Under the pieces are notes generated by a model, which searched no databases, was not told the DNA's origin, and was given only the letters and a program-made list of their open reading frames with translations. Source: CAYNSB01 sp964399625 (GTDB lineage: Bacteria; Planctomycetota; Phycisphaerae; Phycisphaerales; UBA1924). Taken from it: a stretch of 64,000 nucleotides of DNA. Positions 35,913-44,685 of the stretch are shown here, piece by piece (the stretch's first letter is position 1; every line of letters begins with the position of its first letter). Both the position numbers and the translations under genes were made by a program. Location of the stretch: NCBI GenBank assembly GCA_964399625.1, contig CAYNSB010000008.1, positions 1 through 64,000 of the forward strand, read 5' to 3'.

Positions 35913-36560
35913 ATGGAACTCTACATCGACACCGCGAACCTCGACGAGATCAAGCAGGCCCACGAGATGGGCGTGCTCGACGGCGTCACCACGAATCCCT
36001 CGCTCATCGCCAAGGAGAAGATCCCCTACGCCAAGCGACTCGCGGAGATCTGCGAGATCGTCAAGGGCCCGGTCTCGGCCGAGGTCATCGCGCTGGACTA
36101 CGAGGGCATGCTCCGCGAGGGACGCGAGCACGCCAAGATCGCGCCCAACATCGTCGTCAAGCTCCCGAGCACCGTCGAGGGTCTTCGCGCGTGCAAGACG
36201 CTCGCGGGCGAGGGCAAACGCACCAACATGACGCTCTGCTTCCAGCCCATGCAGGCGATGCTCGTCGCCAAGGCCGGCGCCTTCCTCGTCTCGCCCTTTG
36301 TCGGACGCCTGGACGATGTCTCCGAGGACGGCATGGTCCTCATCCAGCAGATCCGCCAGATCTACGACAACTACGGGTACAAGACCAAGCTGCTCGCGGC
36401 GTCGATTCGCCACCCCAAGCACATGGTCGATTGCGCGCTCGCCGGCGCCGACGTCGCGACGCTGCCCTTCAACGTCATCAAGCAATTGATGCAGCACCCG
36501 CTGACCGACTCGGGGATCAAGAAGTTCCTCGAGGACTACAAGAAGGCGTTCGGCGGCTGA
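35913..36560 (+). CDS. Fructose-6-phosphate aldolase / small transaldolase
   Basis: 215 aa from ATG 35913 with a strong GGAGG 5 bases upstream. The sequence MELYIDTANLDEIKQA ... GVTTNPSLIAKE and NIVVKLPSTVEGL places the Schiff-base lysine at K83, matching FSA/TalC. TNMTLCFQPMQAMLVAKAGAFLVSPFVGRLDD is the family block following it. These enzymes cleave fructose-6-phosphate or transfer dihydroxyacetone units in sugar-phosphate metabolism. It sits alone between oppositely oriented genes. Confidence 0.92.
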   Translation: MELYIDTANLDEIKQAHEMGVLDGVTTNPSLIAKEKIPYAKRLAEICEIVKGPVSAEVIALDYEGMLREGREHAKIAPNIVVKLPSTVEGLRACKTLAGEGKRTNMTLCFQPMQAMLVAKAGAFLVSPFVGRLDDVSEDGMVLIQQIRQIYDNYGYKTKLLAASIRHPKHMVDCALAGADVATLPFNVIKQLMQHPLTDSGIKKFLEDYKKAFGG

Positions 36561-36590
36561 GCCCGCGATCGGGCGCGACACCCGCGCGTG

Positions 36591-37085
36591 CTAGTCACCC
36601 AGGTAGCGCTCCTTGTCGGAGAACAACTCGAACAGAACCTCGACCTCGACGCACGCGTTGAGGGGCAGCGCAATGCTGCCCACGGCCGCGCGCGCATGCC
36701 GTCCCGTCGTTCCAAACGCCGACTGGAAGAGGTCGCTCGCGCCGTTGGCGATCTTGGGCTGATCGCCGAAGCCCGCCTCCGAGCACACAAAGACCCCAAC
36801 GCGCACGACGCCCTTGATCTCGCGAAGATTGGACACCGCTGCCTTCGCGCACGCCAGCGCATTGAGCGCCGCCTGCCGGGCGCACTCCGTCGCCAGTTCC
36901 ACGCTCACCCGCCCCGGCACGCTTCCCGTCGCGATCAGAGCGCCGTCGCGGAACGGCAACTGTCCCGAGATGAACAGCAGGCTCCCCGCCTGCCGTGCGG
37001 GCACATAGCTGGCCACCGGTCTTGGTGCTTCGGGCAGCCGAAAGCCAAGCCGGGCGAGATTCGATTCGGGGTCGGTGGTATTCAT
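36591..37085 (-). CDS. RidA/YjgF family protein
   Basis: 164 aa. It shows the family fold markers LLFISGQLPFRDG, ATECARQAALNALACAKA and the C-terminal LPLNACVEVEVLFEL. The usual C-terminal Arg that binds the carboxylate of imines in canonical RidA is not in the standard 'xxRxxV' form here (GTTGRHARAAVGSIALP), so it belongs to one of the sister (Rid1-7) groups and deaminase activity is uncertain. It is divergent from the long leader of the prepilin gene. Confidence 0.82.
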   Translation of the reverse strand: MNTTDPESNLARLGFRLPEAPRPVASYVPARQAGSLLFISGQLPFRDGALIATGSVPGRVSVELATECARQAALNALACAKAAVSNLREIKGVVRVGVFVCSEAGFGDQPKIANGASDLFQSAFGTTGRHARAAVGSIALPLNACVEVEVLFELFSDKERYLGD

Positions 37086-37328
37086 GCGAGGTTCCCTGCG
37101 TGGATGCTACCGGGGGATCGCGGTGCGCTGCATTCCCCGCTTGTTCGGTTATTGATCTGTATCTTCGATCTTCGGCACGGCGGTCGATGTCGCCCGCTCC
37201 GTGAAACTGGGGAGATTGCCGCAACCCCCGGGCGTTGAAAAGCGGATGATCCATGGTAGAGTGATGACGTCCCACATCTTGGTGGCGGTGCCTGCGAGGA
37301 ATGTGTCCGATCTCGCAATGCTCTGATG

Positions 37329-37358
37329 GGTGACCAAGGTCACCGGCTGATTTCAGCC
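37329..37358. repeat. Two abutting perfect inverted repeats
   Basis: GGTGACC-AA-GGTCACC (37329-37344) is immediately followed by GGCTGA-TT-TCAGCC (37345-37358). Both have perfect arms and two-base spacers. No T-run follows, so they do not look like a simple terminator; operator or recombination-site roles are possible. Confidence 0.85.
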
Positions 37359-37528
37359 CTTTCAGGGACCGCCGACATCACGGTTCGCCCCGTTCGCCTT
37401 CGGGTCATTCGTGCGCCCGTCGAGGCTGTGTTCGGGGAAGTGAGTCGGCTACCACATCAGCGTGGAGCTTGCTTCGTCGGCACTGCTCGTCCGGCGGAGC
37501 GCGGCCTCGCACCTCGCGAGCCCGGCAT

Positions 37529-37694
37529 GTGGTCCTTCGAGCGCACGCGGTGTGCGAATCTCACCGCCATCGGCAAAAGGGGAATCGGTCGAAGAGCCCG
37601 CAGGGGCCGATGGACCACGGGATTCGCAAGCCCGCCCCGTGTTCGAATCAAGATTTGGTGTGTTGGAGAATCGCCCGCGGGTGCGCCCGCGGGC
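37529..37694 (+). ncRNA. Possible structured 5' leader of the prepilin gene
   Basis: Complementary segments on the plus strand: GTGGT (37529-37533) with ACCAC (37614-37618); hairpin GCGCAC-GCG-GTGTGC (37541-37555); CCATCGGC (37567-37574) with GCCGATGG (37606-37613); GATTCG (37621-37626) with CGAATC (37644-37649); and GCCCGCGGG-TGCG-CCCGCGGGC (37673-37694). The last is a 9-bp GC stem ending 7 bases before the TAAGGA ribosome site. I do not recognise a known riboswitch class. In GC-rich DNA some pairings arise by chance. Confidence 0.4.
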
Positions 37695-37710
37695 CCGGAG
37701 TAAGGAACCC

Positions 37711-38739
37711 ATGAAGACGAATCGCAAGGCCTTTACGCTGATCGAGCTGCTCGTCGTGATCGCGATCATCGCGCTGCTCATCGGCATCCTTCTGCCCGCA
37801 CTGGGCAAGGCGCGCGCCTCGGCCCGCCAGCTGAAGGACTCGACTCAGGTCCGCGGCATCCACCAGGCGCTGGTGGTCTTCGCCCAGAGCCAGGAGGACA
37901 ACTACCCCCTCCCCAGCCGTCTGGACAAGAGCAACCAGACCATCAACGCCACGACCGCCCAGGAGCAGAAGCAGAAGGACACCACCCGCAACATCTTCTC
38001 GATCCTGATCTTCGGCGGGCAGGTCTCGGCTGAAATGTTCATCAACCCCGCCGAGGCCAACGGCTCGGTCAAGGTCAACGACAAGTACGACTTCGATCAG
38101 CCCACCGCCACCAACAGCCCCTCCCAGGCCCAGTGGGACCCCAAGTTCCGCGGCACCATGCTCGATGAGGTCGCCAAGGGCGCTCCCGCGAACACCGATC
38201 CGGGTCCGGGCACGAGCAACAACTCCTACGCCCACACGATCCCCTTCGGCTCCCGTTCCTCCAAGTGGAACAACTCCTTCGGCGCGACCGACGCCATCGT
38301 CGCCGACCGTGGCCCCGTCTTCCAGGAGGTCACCGGCGCCGGCACGAACGCCAGCCCCCGCGTCTGGAACCTCAAGGCCGGTGATGCGGGCGATCAGTCC
38401 ATCACCCTCCTCATCCACGGCGCCCGCAACAAGTGGGAGGGCAACGTGGTGTTCAACGACAACCACGTCGAGTTCCTCCAGAAGGCCGATCCGGACAACC
38501 TGACCTACTCCTTCACCAACATCAACCCCAAGACCCAGCCCGACAACATCTTCGTCAACGAGAACATCGACGACGGCAAGCAGGGCACCATCAGCACCAG
38601 CTCCGCGTCCGGCACCTTCAAGATCACCGACACCAAGCTCAACGACTCCAAGTACGCCTCGCAGTACCTCCGCCCCATCTCCAAGCTCACCGCGGCGGCG
38701 GACGGCACGATCAGCAGCGCCGACCTCTGGGTCGACTGA
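37711..38739 (+). CDS. Prepilin-like protein, paralogue 2
   Basis: 342 aa; ATG 37711 with TAAGGA upstream. Class III signal NRKAFTLIELLVVIAIIALLIG, with Ala instead of Gly before the cleavage site and Glu at +5. The mature part parallels the protein at 13491-14387: RQLKDSTQVRGIHQALVVFAQS, SILIFGGQVSAEMFINPAEANG and GNVVFNDNHVEFL. The C-terminal ~60 residues (TNINPKTQPDNIF ... ISSADLWVD) differ. It has a long leader and its own strong terminator, and unusually Ala/Asn/Thr/Ser-rich, regular codon use. Together these suggest a monocistronic, highly expressed surface or pseudopilus protein; that is inference. Confidence 0.93.
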   Translation: MKTNRKAFTLIELLVVIAIIALLIGILLPALGKARASARQLKDSTQVRGIHQALVVFAQSQEDNYPLPSRLDKSNQTINATTAQEQKQKDTTRNIFSILIFGGQVSAEMFINPAEANGSVKVNDKYDFDQPTATNSPSQAQWDPKFRGTMLDEVAKGAPANTDPGPGTSNNSYAHTIPFGSRSSKWNNSFGATDAIVADRGPVFQEVTGAGTNASPRVWNLKAGDAGDQSITLLIHGARNKWEGNVVFNDNHVEFLQKADPDNLTYSFTNINPKTQPDNIFVNENIDDGKQGTISTSSASGTFKITDTKLNDSKYASQYLRPISKLTAAADGTISSADLWVD

Positions 38740-38767
38740 GTTCTGATCGAGTTTCGTGATAAGAAAC

Positions 38768-38803
38768 GAGAGCCGGCCCGAAAGGGTCGGCTCTCTGCTT
38801 TTT
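38768..38803 (+). terminator. Rho-independent terminator after the prepilin gene
   Basis: 12-bp stem (GAGAGCCGGCCC pairing with GGGTCGGCTCTC, one G-T pair) capped by a GAAA tetraloop and followed by TGCTTTTT. It begins 29 bases after the prepilin stop codon. Confidence 0.95.
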
Positions 38804-38838
38804 GACGCTCCGACGATCTCGCCCCGCCCAGGACCCGC

Positions 38839-41052
38839 TCAGTCCACGCGCAGGTTCCGCAGGTACTCCGTCAGCTCGTTCTGCTGCTTGACGAGCGTCG
38901 CCTGCTCCTGCGCCCGCTGCGTGCGGATCTGCTCGAGCTTGTTCTCCTGGTCGTTGAGCGTGGAGACATACCGCCGGTACAGGTCCGTGTCCCGCCCCAC
39001 GGAGTTCATGTTCTGCCGGATGCGCGCCTGGTCCTGGTCGATGCCCGCGCGATCGCTATCGAGCGAGGCGATCCTCTTCTGCGTGTCGTCCGCCGCGCCG
39101 CGCAGCGCCGCCGCCTTCTTGAACGCGTCGATCACGCCCTGCGACACCTTCCCGTCCTTGGCGTACCCCATCAGCGTCTCGAGCGTGTAGTTCGTGAACT
39201 CGACGCGCTGCCCGCTGACGCGCTCGAAGCTAAGGGCCAGCGTGCCCTTCTTCCCCGCCTCAACGGGCACCTCGAAGCGGTACAGCGACTGCGTCTCCTC
39301 CTTGGGCTTGGCCCCGCCGGCGAGCGTCCAGTCGCTGGGCATCTTCGCGTGCTCGACGAGGACCGTCCGCGCACGCTTCGCGTCCTTGTTGGAGAAGGCG
39401 TACGTCACGCTCGTCTTCTCCTCGAACGAGGTCTCGATCAGCCCGTCGATGATCCGGATCTTCCGCACGCTGGACGTCGATTCATCCTTCACGAGCCCGC
39501 GCACGTCCAGGTCCACCGCGTAGGAGATCAGGCGCGAATCCCCCGCCGACACGTGCCCCACCTGCGCATCGCCCGCGTACGCCGAGCCGTCGAACACCGA
39601 GATCGGCCCCGGCATGAGCTGCAGCCCCGACGTGTTCTTGAACTGAACGCCGCGCATCGCGTACTCGGAGTTGTCGCCCCGATTGAAGATGGAAACACGC
39701 CGCCCCTCGATCGCGCTGGAAAGGATCGGGAGCATCGCCGAACGCTGCCGGGCGAGCGACACCGGCTCCTTCAGTTGGTACTGGAAGACCTCGCCGATCT
39801 CGACCGCGGACGCCGCGGCGTTGGGCGTGGACATTGAGGCGATCGAGTCTTCAGACCCGGAAAATGTCGTGGCAGCGGACGGGAATGCGGGCGACAGCCC
39901 GCTCACATTGTCGCGGAACGGAGATTGCCCGCCGCCTGCGGCCTTTCGGGCAGTTCGCGACCATGCCATGCGACCCTGTTCCGCCTTGGCGGCTTCTTGA
40001 AGGTCCTTGGTCTGCGCAAACTGCTCCCCGCCCTGATAAATCTTCGGCATCACGCCCGGCACCGTGGGCACCGGCAGGAACGAGCGGGCGACATACAGCG
40101 GCTCGTACAGATCCATCTGAAAACTCACGGGCCGACCCGCGACCAGCGAGAGCCTCACGTCCTTCCAGTCCTCGTCCGTCGTGTTCTCCACGAGGGCCCA
40201 CCCTTGAATAGTGGGGGAGCCGCCCTCGGACTTGTCCGTCGGCTCGGGCAGCACGAGGCGATAGCTCGTCTTCCACATGGGCATCTCGTGCACGTACGCG
40301 ATCATCGCCGGGAACGCCCCCTGCCCCGCGAAGGACACGTCCACCGTCTTCACGCGGTCCGCCCGATGCTCCGCGATCGCCCCCAGCGCCTTGTTCAATT
40401 CCGTGTCGAGCCCCTTATCAAGGATCCGGAACCCCAGCACCTGCGTCAGGTTGATCGAACGCACACCCGATTCCGTCACGAGGTTGATCCACGGGAGTTT
40501 CGCGACCGTCTGCCCGCCGTTGTTGGGTGCCGTGAGCACCGTGAGCCGTTCTTCCACGTTCATGATCGTCCCGGAGACATCGCCCTCACTCGTCTTGAGC
40601 GCGACGCCCGTTCCGCGCAGGCGAGAAAGAAGCTCCCCCGCCGGCGGGTTGTCCGCGATGTTGATGCCGAACGCCTCGAGACGCTTGGACAGCGGGTCCT
40701 TCGAGCCATAACCCACCGTGCTCACGTGCCCCTTCGCGGCGTCCACCATGATGACCATGGACTTGAGAATGTCATTGACCTGATCCGTCGCGAATCGCAA
40801 CTGGACCGTGCGATCCCCATCCACGAGACCCCGGCGCTCGAAGCACCCAACGCCCGAGCGGTACAGCGTGATGCTCTTGATCGGCAGGTCGGCGGCACGC
40901 GCATTCTCATCCTGCCCTTGCGCAAGCGCCGCGATCGGCAGCGCCAACCCCGCCCCCGCGGCGAGCATGCCCGCCGACACGGGAAGCGTGCCCAGGGCAA
41001 GCGCGACAAGGCGTGCGCGGGCGGGTCGAAACGACTGAGCGAGCGGGTTCAC
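38839..41052 (-). CDS. Exported DUF4139-like protein
   Basis: 737 aa from GTG 41052, chosen for the AAGGAG site 8 bases upstream. Signal peptide (ARLVALALGTLPVSAGMLAAG). A beta-rich body of the DUF4139/mucoidy-inhibitor type includes SITLYRSGVGCFERRG near the N-terminus and GWALVENTTDEDWKDVRLSLVAGRPVSF in the centre. The C-terminal ~110 residues form a coiled coil (DDTQKRIASLDSDRAGIDQD ... EQATLVKQQNELTEYL). A linker carries GGGQSPFRDN (39907-39936), identical to the peptide in the protein at 7733-8686. Probably periplasmic or surface exposed; function unknown. Confidence 0.8.
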   Translation of the reverse strand: MNPLAQSFRPARARLVALALGTLPVSAGMLAAGAGLALPIAALAQGQDENARAADLPIKSITLYRSGVGCFERRGLVDGDRTVQLRFATDQVNDILKSMVIMVDAAKGHVSTVGYGSKDPLSKRLEAFGINIADNPPAGELLSRLRGTGVALKTSEGDVSGTIMNVEERLTVLTAPNNGGQTVAKLPWINLVTESGVRSINLTQVLGFRILDKGLDTELNKALGAIAEHRADRVKTVDVSFAGQGAFPAMIAYVHEMPMWKTSYRLVLPEPTDKSEGGSPTIQGWALVENTTDEDWKDVRLSLVAGRPVSFQMDLYEPLYVARSFLPVPTVPGVMPKIYQGGEQFAQTKDLQEAAKAEQGRMAWSRTARKAAGGGQSPFRDNVSGLSPAFPSAATTFSGSEDSIASMSTPNAAASAVEIGEVFQYQLKEPVSLARQRSAMLPILSSAIEGRRVSIFNRGDNSEYAMRGVQFKNTSGLQLMPGPISVFDGSAYAGDAQVGHVSAGDSRLISYAVDLDVRGLVKDESTSSVRKIRIIDGLIETSFEEKTSVTYAFSNKDAKRARTVLVEHAKMPSDWTLAGGAKPKEETQSLYRFEVPVEAGKKGTLALSFERVSGQRVEFTNYTLETLMGYAKDGKVSQGVIDAFKKAAALRGAADDTQKRIASLDSDRAGIDQDQARIRQNMNSVGRDTDLYRRYVSTLNDQENKLEQIRTQRAQEQATLVKQQNELTEYLRNLRVD

Positions 41053-41255
41053 GGTAATTCTCCTTCGCGTTCGTGGGTGGAGGCCCGACGGCCGGGACAA
41101 TGTACATCCGATGGACGGTTGTCCGCGAACACGGTTCGAGCGCTCAAGGCCCCGTTACAGGCCGGTGACACCCGCCCGGCGAACACGCTCGGCAAAGCCC
41201 GCGCCCCGAGCCATCGCAGGGTCTACCCCCGCACAGCCGATACAGTTGCACACGC

Positions 41256-44200
41256 ATGTCGCTGCTGCCCGTTCTTGATTCGTCCGCACTCCGTTCGCCC
41301 CCGCCACGAGCGCCGCTGAGCGAGCTGGAGCGACGCGTCATCTCGCGCGACCTGGCGAACGCGATCGAGGGCGAGGTCCGCTTCTCCCTCCACGATCGCA
41401 TGCTGTACGCGACGGACGCCTCGCTCTACCAGGTCGAGCCGCTGGGCGTCCTCATTCCCGCCAGCATCGAGGACGCCGTCCGTGCCGCGGGCTTCTGCGC
41501 CGACCGCGAACTGCCGATCCTGCCTCGCGGCGGTGGCACAAGCCTCGCCGGCCAGTGCACGAACCGTGCGATCGTCATCGACTTCTCGCCCAACTGCCGA
41601 GCCCTCCGGGCCCTGGACGCCAACGCCCGATCCTGCGACGTCGAGCCCGGGATCACCGTCGACGACCTCAACGATGAGCTGGCGCGCCGAGGAGCCGGGC
41701 TGTTCTTCGCGCCCGATCCCGCGACGAGCCGCCAGTGCAACATCGGCGGCTGCATCGGGAACAACGCCGCCGGTGGCCGCTCGGTGGTCTACGGGCGCAC
41801 GAGCGAGAGCGTCCTCGCGATCGACGCGGGGCTCGTCTCGCACGCAGCATCGGGGATCACGCGTACGCGCCTCGAAAGGGGCGCGGCGTCGCACGATCCA
41901 TTCCTCCGCGACCTGACGATGCGCATCGCCAAGGTCGTGCAGCAGAACGAACGACTGATCCGCGAACGCTTCCCCAAGACCATCCGCCGCAACGCCGGCT
42001 ACGGGCTGGACATGGTCCTCGCCCAGATGGACGCCGCCGGCCCCCGCGCCGATGCGGACGAGATTCTCAATTCCATCAATCTCGCGTCGCTCCTGTGCGG
42101 CAGCGAGGGAACGCTCGCCCTCACCCTCGGCGCAACGCTCAGGCTCCACCCAGTTCCAAAGGCCAAGGGCCTCGCGGTCATCGGCTTCGCCTCCCTCGAC
42201 GAGGCGATCGCCTGCGTGCCCGCGATTCTCACCACGGGCCCCTCCGCCGTGGAGATGCTCGACGACACGATCATCAACCTTGCCCGGGCCAACGCCGAGT
42301 ACCGTGCGTACGTCGAGCTCATGCCCGCGCCCACGGCCGGCACGCTCGCCGCGATCCTCTACGTCGAGTACTTCGCCTTCGCGGCAGAGAATGCGAGCAA
42401 TCCCGCCGACGAACTGCGCCAGAAGTTCGCATCGCTCCGCGCCATCGTGACGCGATCCGCGCCGACCGCAAAGATGAGCGAGTACACCGACGCGCGCTCC
42501 ATGCTCCAGGCGTGGAAACTGCGCAAGGCCGGCGAGCCGCTGCTCCACGGCATGCCCGGCGAGCGCAAGCCGCTCACGTTCGTGGAGGACAACGCGGTGC
42601 CCGTGGAGCGCCTCTCGGAGTTCGTGACGCGATTCCGCCAGATCGTCAGGAATAAGGGCACGGACGCCGCGTTCTGGGCCCACGCGTCGGTCGGCGTTCT
42701 GCACGTGCGTCCGTTCCTGTCCATTCGCGACGAACGCGACCGCGCGATCCTCCAGGAGATCGCCGTGGAAGTCGCGGACCTCGCCCGCTCACTGGGCGGC
42801 GTGATGTCCGGCGAGCACGGCGACGGCAGGGTCCGCGGACCATTGCTCGAGCGTTTCTACGGGCCGGAGCTCATGCGCGCCTTCCGCGAGGTCAAGGCGA
42901 TCTTCGATCCACGAAACCTGCTCAACCCCGGCAACATCGTCGACCCGGGCCCCGTCGCGAGCATCGTGGAGACCGTCCGCGTCAAGCCCGAAGCAGCGTT
43001 CGTCGACACGCCCCAGACACCCACGTACTTCGACTACGAGGATCAGCACGGCTTCCGCGGCGCCGTCGAGATGTGCAACGGCGCGGGCGTCTGCCGCAAG
43101 AAGTCCGGCGGCACCATGTGCCCCTCGTACATGGGCACGCTCGACGAGCGACACTCCACGCGCGGTCGCGGCAACGCCCTGCGCCTGGCGATCACTGGGC
43201 AGATCGGGCGCGATTCGTCAGGACAGGGCGATCGCCCCGCGATCGACGGACCCGCATGGAGCGACCCCGCCACCATCCAGACCCTGGACCTGTGTCTCTC
43301 GTGCAAAGCGTGCAAGAGCGAATGCCCCAGCAACGTGGACATCGCGCGTCTCAAGGCCGAGTACACCGCCCAGCGCTACCGCGAGGCCGGGCGTGCGCCC
43401 CTCAAGGCCCGCGTCTTTGGGCACGTGCGAACCCTGAATCGCCTGGGCTCGCTCCTCCCGGGCGTGGCCAACTGGATCAACCGCCAATGGCCGACGCGCG
43501 TCGTCCTCAACCGTGCGCTGGGCCTCGCGTCGCGCCGATCGCTCCCGGAGTTCGCCCGCCCGCTGGATCGTGCATTCCGTGAACTCCCGCGAGCGCACGC
43601 TTCGAGCACGGTCCGCTCGGAACGCCCCGTCGTCGCCCTGTACATGGACTGCTTCACGGGCTACAACGAGCCCCGCATCGGGCTCGCGAGCAAGCGCGTG
43701 CTCGAAAGACTCGGGTACGACGTGCGCCTCGTGAATCCCGGCTGCTGCGGCCGCGCGATGATCTCCACCGGACTGCTCGAAGACGCCATCGAAACGGCCG
43801 ACGCGACGCTCGAGAAACTCCGCCGCGAGATCCTCGACCCCCGCGTCCGCGCGATCGTGGTGTGCGAGCCGTCATGCCTCTCCGCCTGGAAGGACGATTG
43901 GCTGCAACTGAAGCTCCGCACGCCGATGGACCTGCGCCGGAAACTCGCCTCCAAGAGCTTCCTGCCCGAGGAATTCGTCGAGCGGTTCTGGAATGAGCAC
44001 CCCCTTTGCCCGGATGCGGCCGCGATCAAGCACGCCGCGACCGGGAGCGGGCACGTGCTCCTGCACGGGCATTGCCATCAAAAGGCGCTGTGGGGCGTCG
44101 AGTCCTCGGCCGCGTTGCTCCGCCGATTCGTGGGCGATCGCCTGCGCGTTCTCGATACCGGCTGCTGCGGCATGGCCGGCTCGTTCGGCTTCGACGCAAA

Positions 44201-44381
44201 GAAGTTCGATCTCTCGATGAAGATCGCGGATCTATCGCTGCTGCCGGCCGTTCGCGGCGCGCCGCAAGGCGCCGTGCTCGTTGCCCCCGGCACGTCCTGC
44301 CGCCACCAGGTCCTCGATGGCGCCGACTCGCACGCCCTGCACCCCATCGAGCTCGTGGATCAGATCATGTCGGCCCGCTGA
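41256..44381 (+). CDS. FAD-linked oxidase/4Fe-4S fusion dehydrogenase (YdiJ-like)
   Basis: 1041 aa. N-terminal FAD-binding PCMH-type domain (LPILPRGGGTSLAGQCTNRAIVIDFSP; IGGCIGNNAAGGRSVVYG), FAD-oxidase C domain (~300-575; GVMSGEHGDGRVRGPLLERFYG), then iron-sulfur cysteines at ~606 (CNGAGVCRKKSGGTMCPS) and ~679 (CLSCKACKSECPSN), and two CCG motifs at ~829 (PGCCGRAM) and ~969 (TGCCGMAG). This architecture and length match YdiJ-type D-2-hydroxyglutarate/D-lactate dehydrogenases that pass electrons to the respiratory chain. The exact substrate cannot be read from sequence. It is monocistronic. Confidence 0.92.
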   Translation: MSLLPVLDSSALRSPPPRAPLSELERRVISRDLANAIEGEVRFSLHDRMLYATDASLYQVEPLGVLIPASIEDAVRAAGFCADRELPILPRGGGTSLAGQCTNRAIVIDFSPNCRALRALDANARSCDVEPGITVDDLNDELARRGAGLFFAPDPATSRQCNIGGCIGNNAAGGRSVVYGRTSESVLAIDAGLVSHAASGITRTRLERGAASHDPFLRDLTMRIAKVVQQNERLIRERFPKTIRRNAGYGLDMVLAQMDAAGPRADADEILNSINLASLLCGSEGTLALTLGATLRLHPVPKAKGLAVIGFASLDEAIACVPAILTTGPSAVEMLDDTIINLARANAEYRAYVELMPAPTAGTLAAILYVEYFAFAAENASNPADELRQKFASLRAIVTRSAPTAKMSEYTDARSMLQAWKLRKAGEPLLHGMPGERKPLTFVEDNAVPVERLSEFVTRFRQIVRNKGTDAAFWAHASVGVLHVRPFLSIRDERDRAILQEIAVEVADLARSLGGVMSGEHGDGRVRGPLLERFYGPELMRAFREVKAIFDPRNLLNPGNIVDPGPVASIVETVRVKPEAAFVDTPQTPTYFDYEDQHGFRGAVEMCNGAGVCRKKSGGTMCPSYMGTLDERHSTRGRGNALRLAITGQIGRDSSGQGDRPAIDGPAWSDPATIQTLDLCLSCKACKSECPSNVDIARLKAEYTAQRYREAGRAPLKARVFGHVRTLNRLGSLLPGVANWINRQWPTRVVLNRALGLASRRSLPEFARPLDRAFRELPRAHASSTVRSERPVVALYMDCFTGYNEPRIGLASKRVLERLGYDVRLVNPGCCGRAMISTGLLEDAIETADATLEKLRREILDPRVRAIVVCEPSCLSAWKDDWLQLKLRTPMDLRRKLASKSFLPEEFVERFWNEHPLCPDAAAIKHAATGSGHVLLHGHCHQKALWGVESSAALLRRFVGDRLRVLDTGCCGMAGSFGFDAKKFDLSMKIADLSLLPAVRGAPQGAVLVAPGTSCRHQVLDGADSHALHPIELVDQIMSAR

Positions 44382-44390
44382 ACAGGTGCG

Positions 44391-44633
44391 CTACGTCCGC
44401 TCCCGCGGGGCATCGTCCGCCTGCGTGCGAATCACCTGCTTCGACGTCGCGTCGTACGTGTACAACGTCCCCGTCTGCTCCGCGGGGCAGCACGTCTTGT
44501 GCGTCTGATCGCAATACGGCATCTTGTTCGAAAGCCCACACCCGCAGATCCAGATGGACTTGCCATCGGGAGGGAAGTCCTTGGGCTCGATCTTGTAAGG
44601 GACGGAGCGATCAATCCGGATCATGCGGGCCAT
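44391..44633 (-). CDS. CDGSH-type iron-sulfur protein
   Basis: 80 aa with one 2Fe-2S CDGSH motif: C30-x-C32-x2-S-x3-P-x-C41-D-Q-T-H45. The three Cys and one His ligands are intact; the Gly of 'CDGSH' is Gln here (CDQTH). It contains two further cysteines (TCCPAEQ). CDGSH proteins hold labile redox-active clusters. It lies 52 bases downstream of the MoxR gene on the same strand and may be co-transcribed. Confidence 0.85.
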   Translation of the reverse strand: MARMIRIDRSVPYKIEPKDFPPDGKSIWICGCGLSNKMPYCDQTHKTCCPAEQTGTLYTYDATSKQVIRTQADDAPRERT

Positions 44634-44685
44634 GGTGTGTCCTCGTGGCAGGGAGTTGGCGGGGAAACAGCCGCGTGCCGACCGC

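Larger units (their letters stand above)
37086..37710. other. 625-base intergenic region with several dyads and a structured leader
   Basis: No credible coding frame on either strand. It holds two adjacent perfect inverted repeats (37329-37358) and, nearer the prepilin gene, a set of complementary segments that can fold into a three-way junction plus hairpins (37529-37694). Confidence 0.7.

Noticed and set aside
37621..37660. tRNA-like T-loop sequence GTTCGAATC
   Set aside because: The flanking bases cannot form a T-stem and no acceptor or anticodon stem is found on either strand.
37529..37694. c-di-GMP (GEMM) riboswitch before the prepilin gene
   Set aside because: GEMM riboswitches often precede pilin genes, but the conserved GGGCAAACC and GACGCAAAGCC blocks are not present, so I left it as an unclassified structured leader.
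37449..37808. A 119-codon minus-strand frame opposite the prepilin leader
   Set aside because: No RBS, no domain, and it runs antisense into the prepilin signal peptide.
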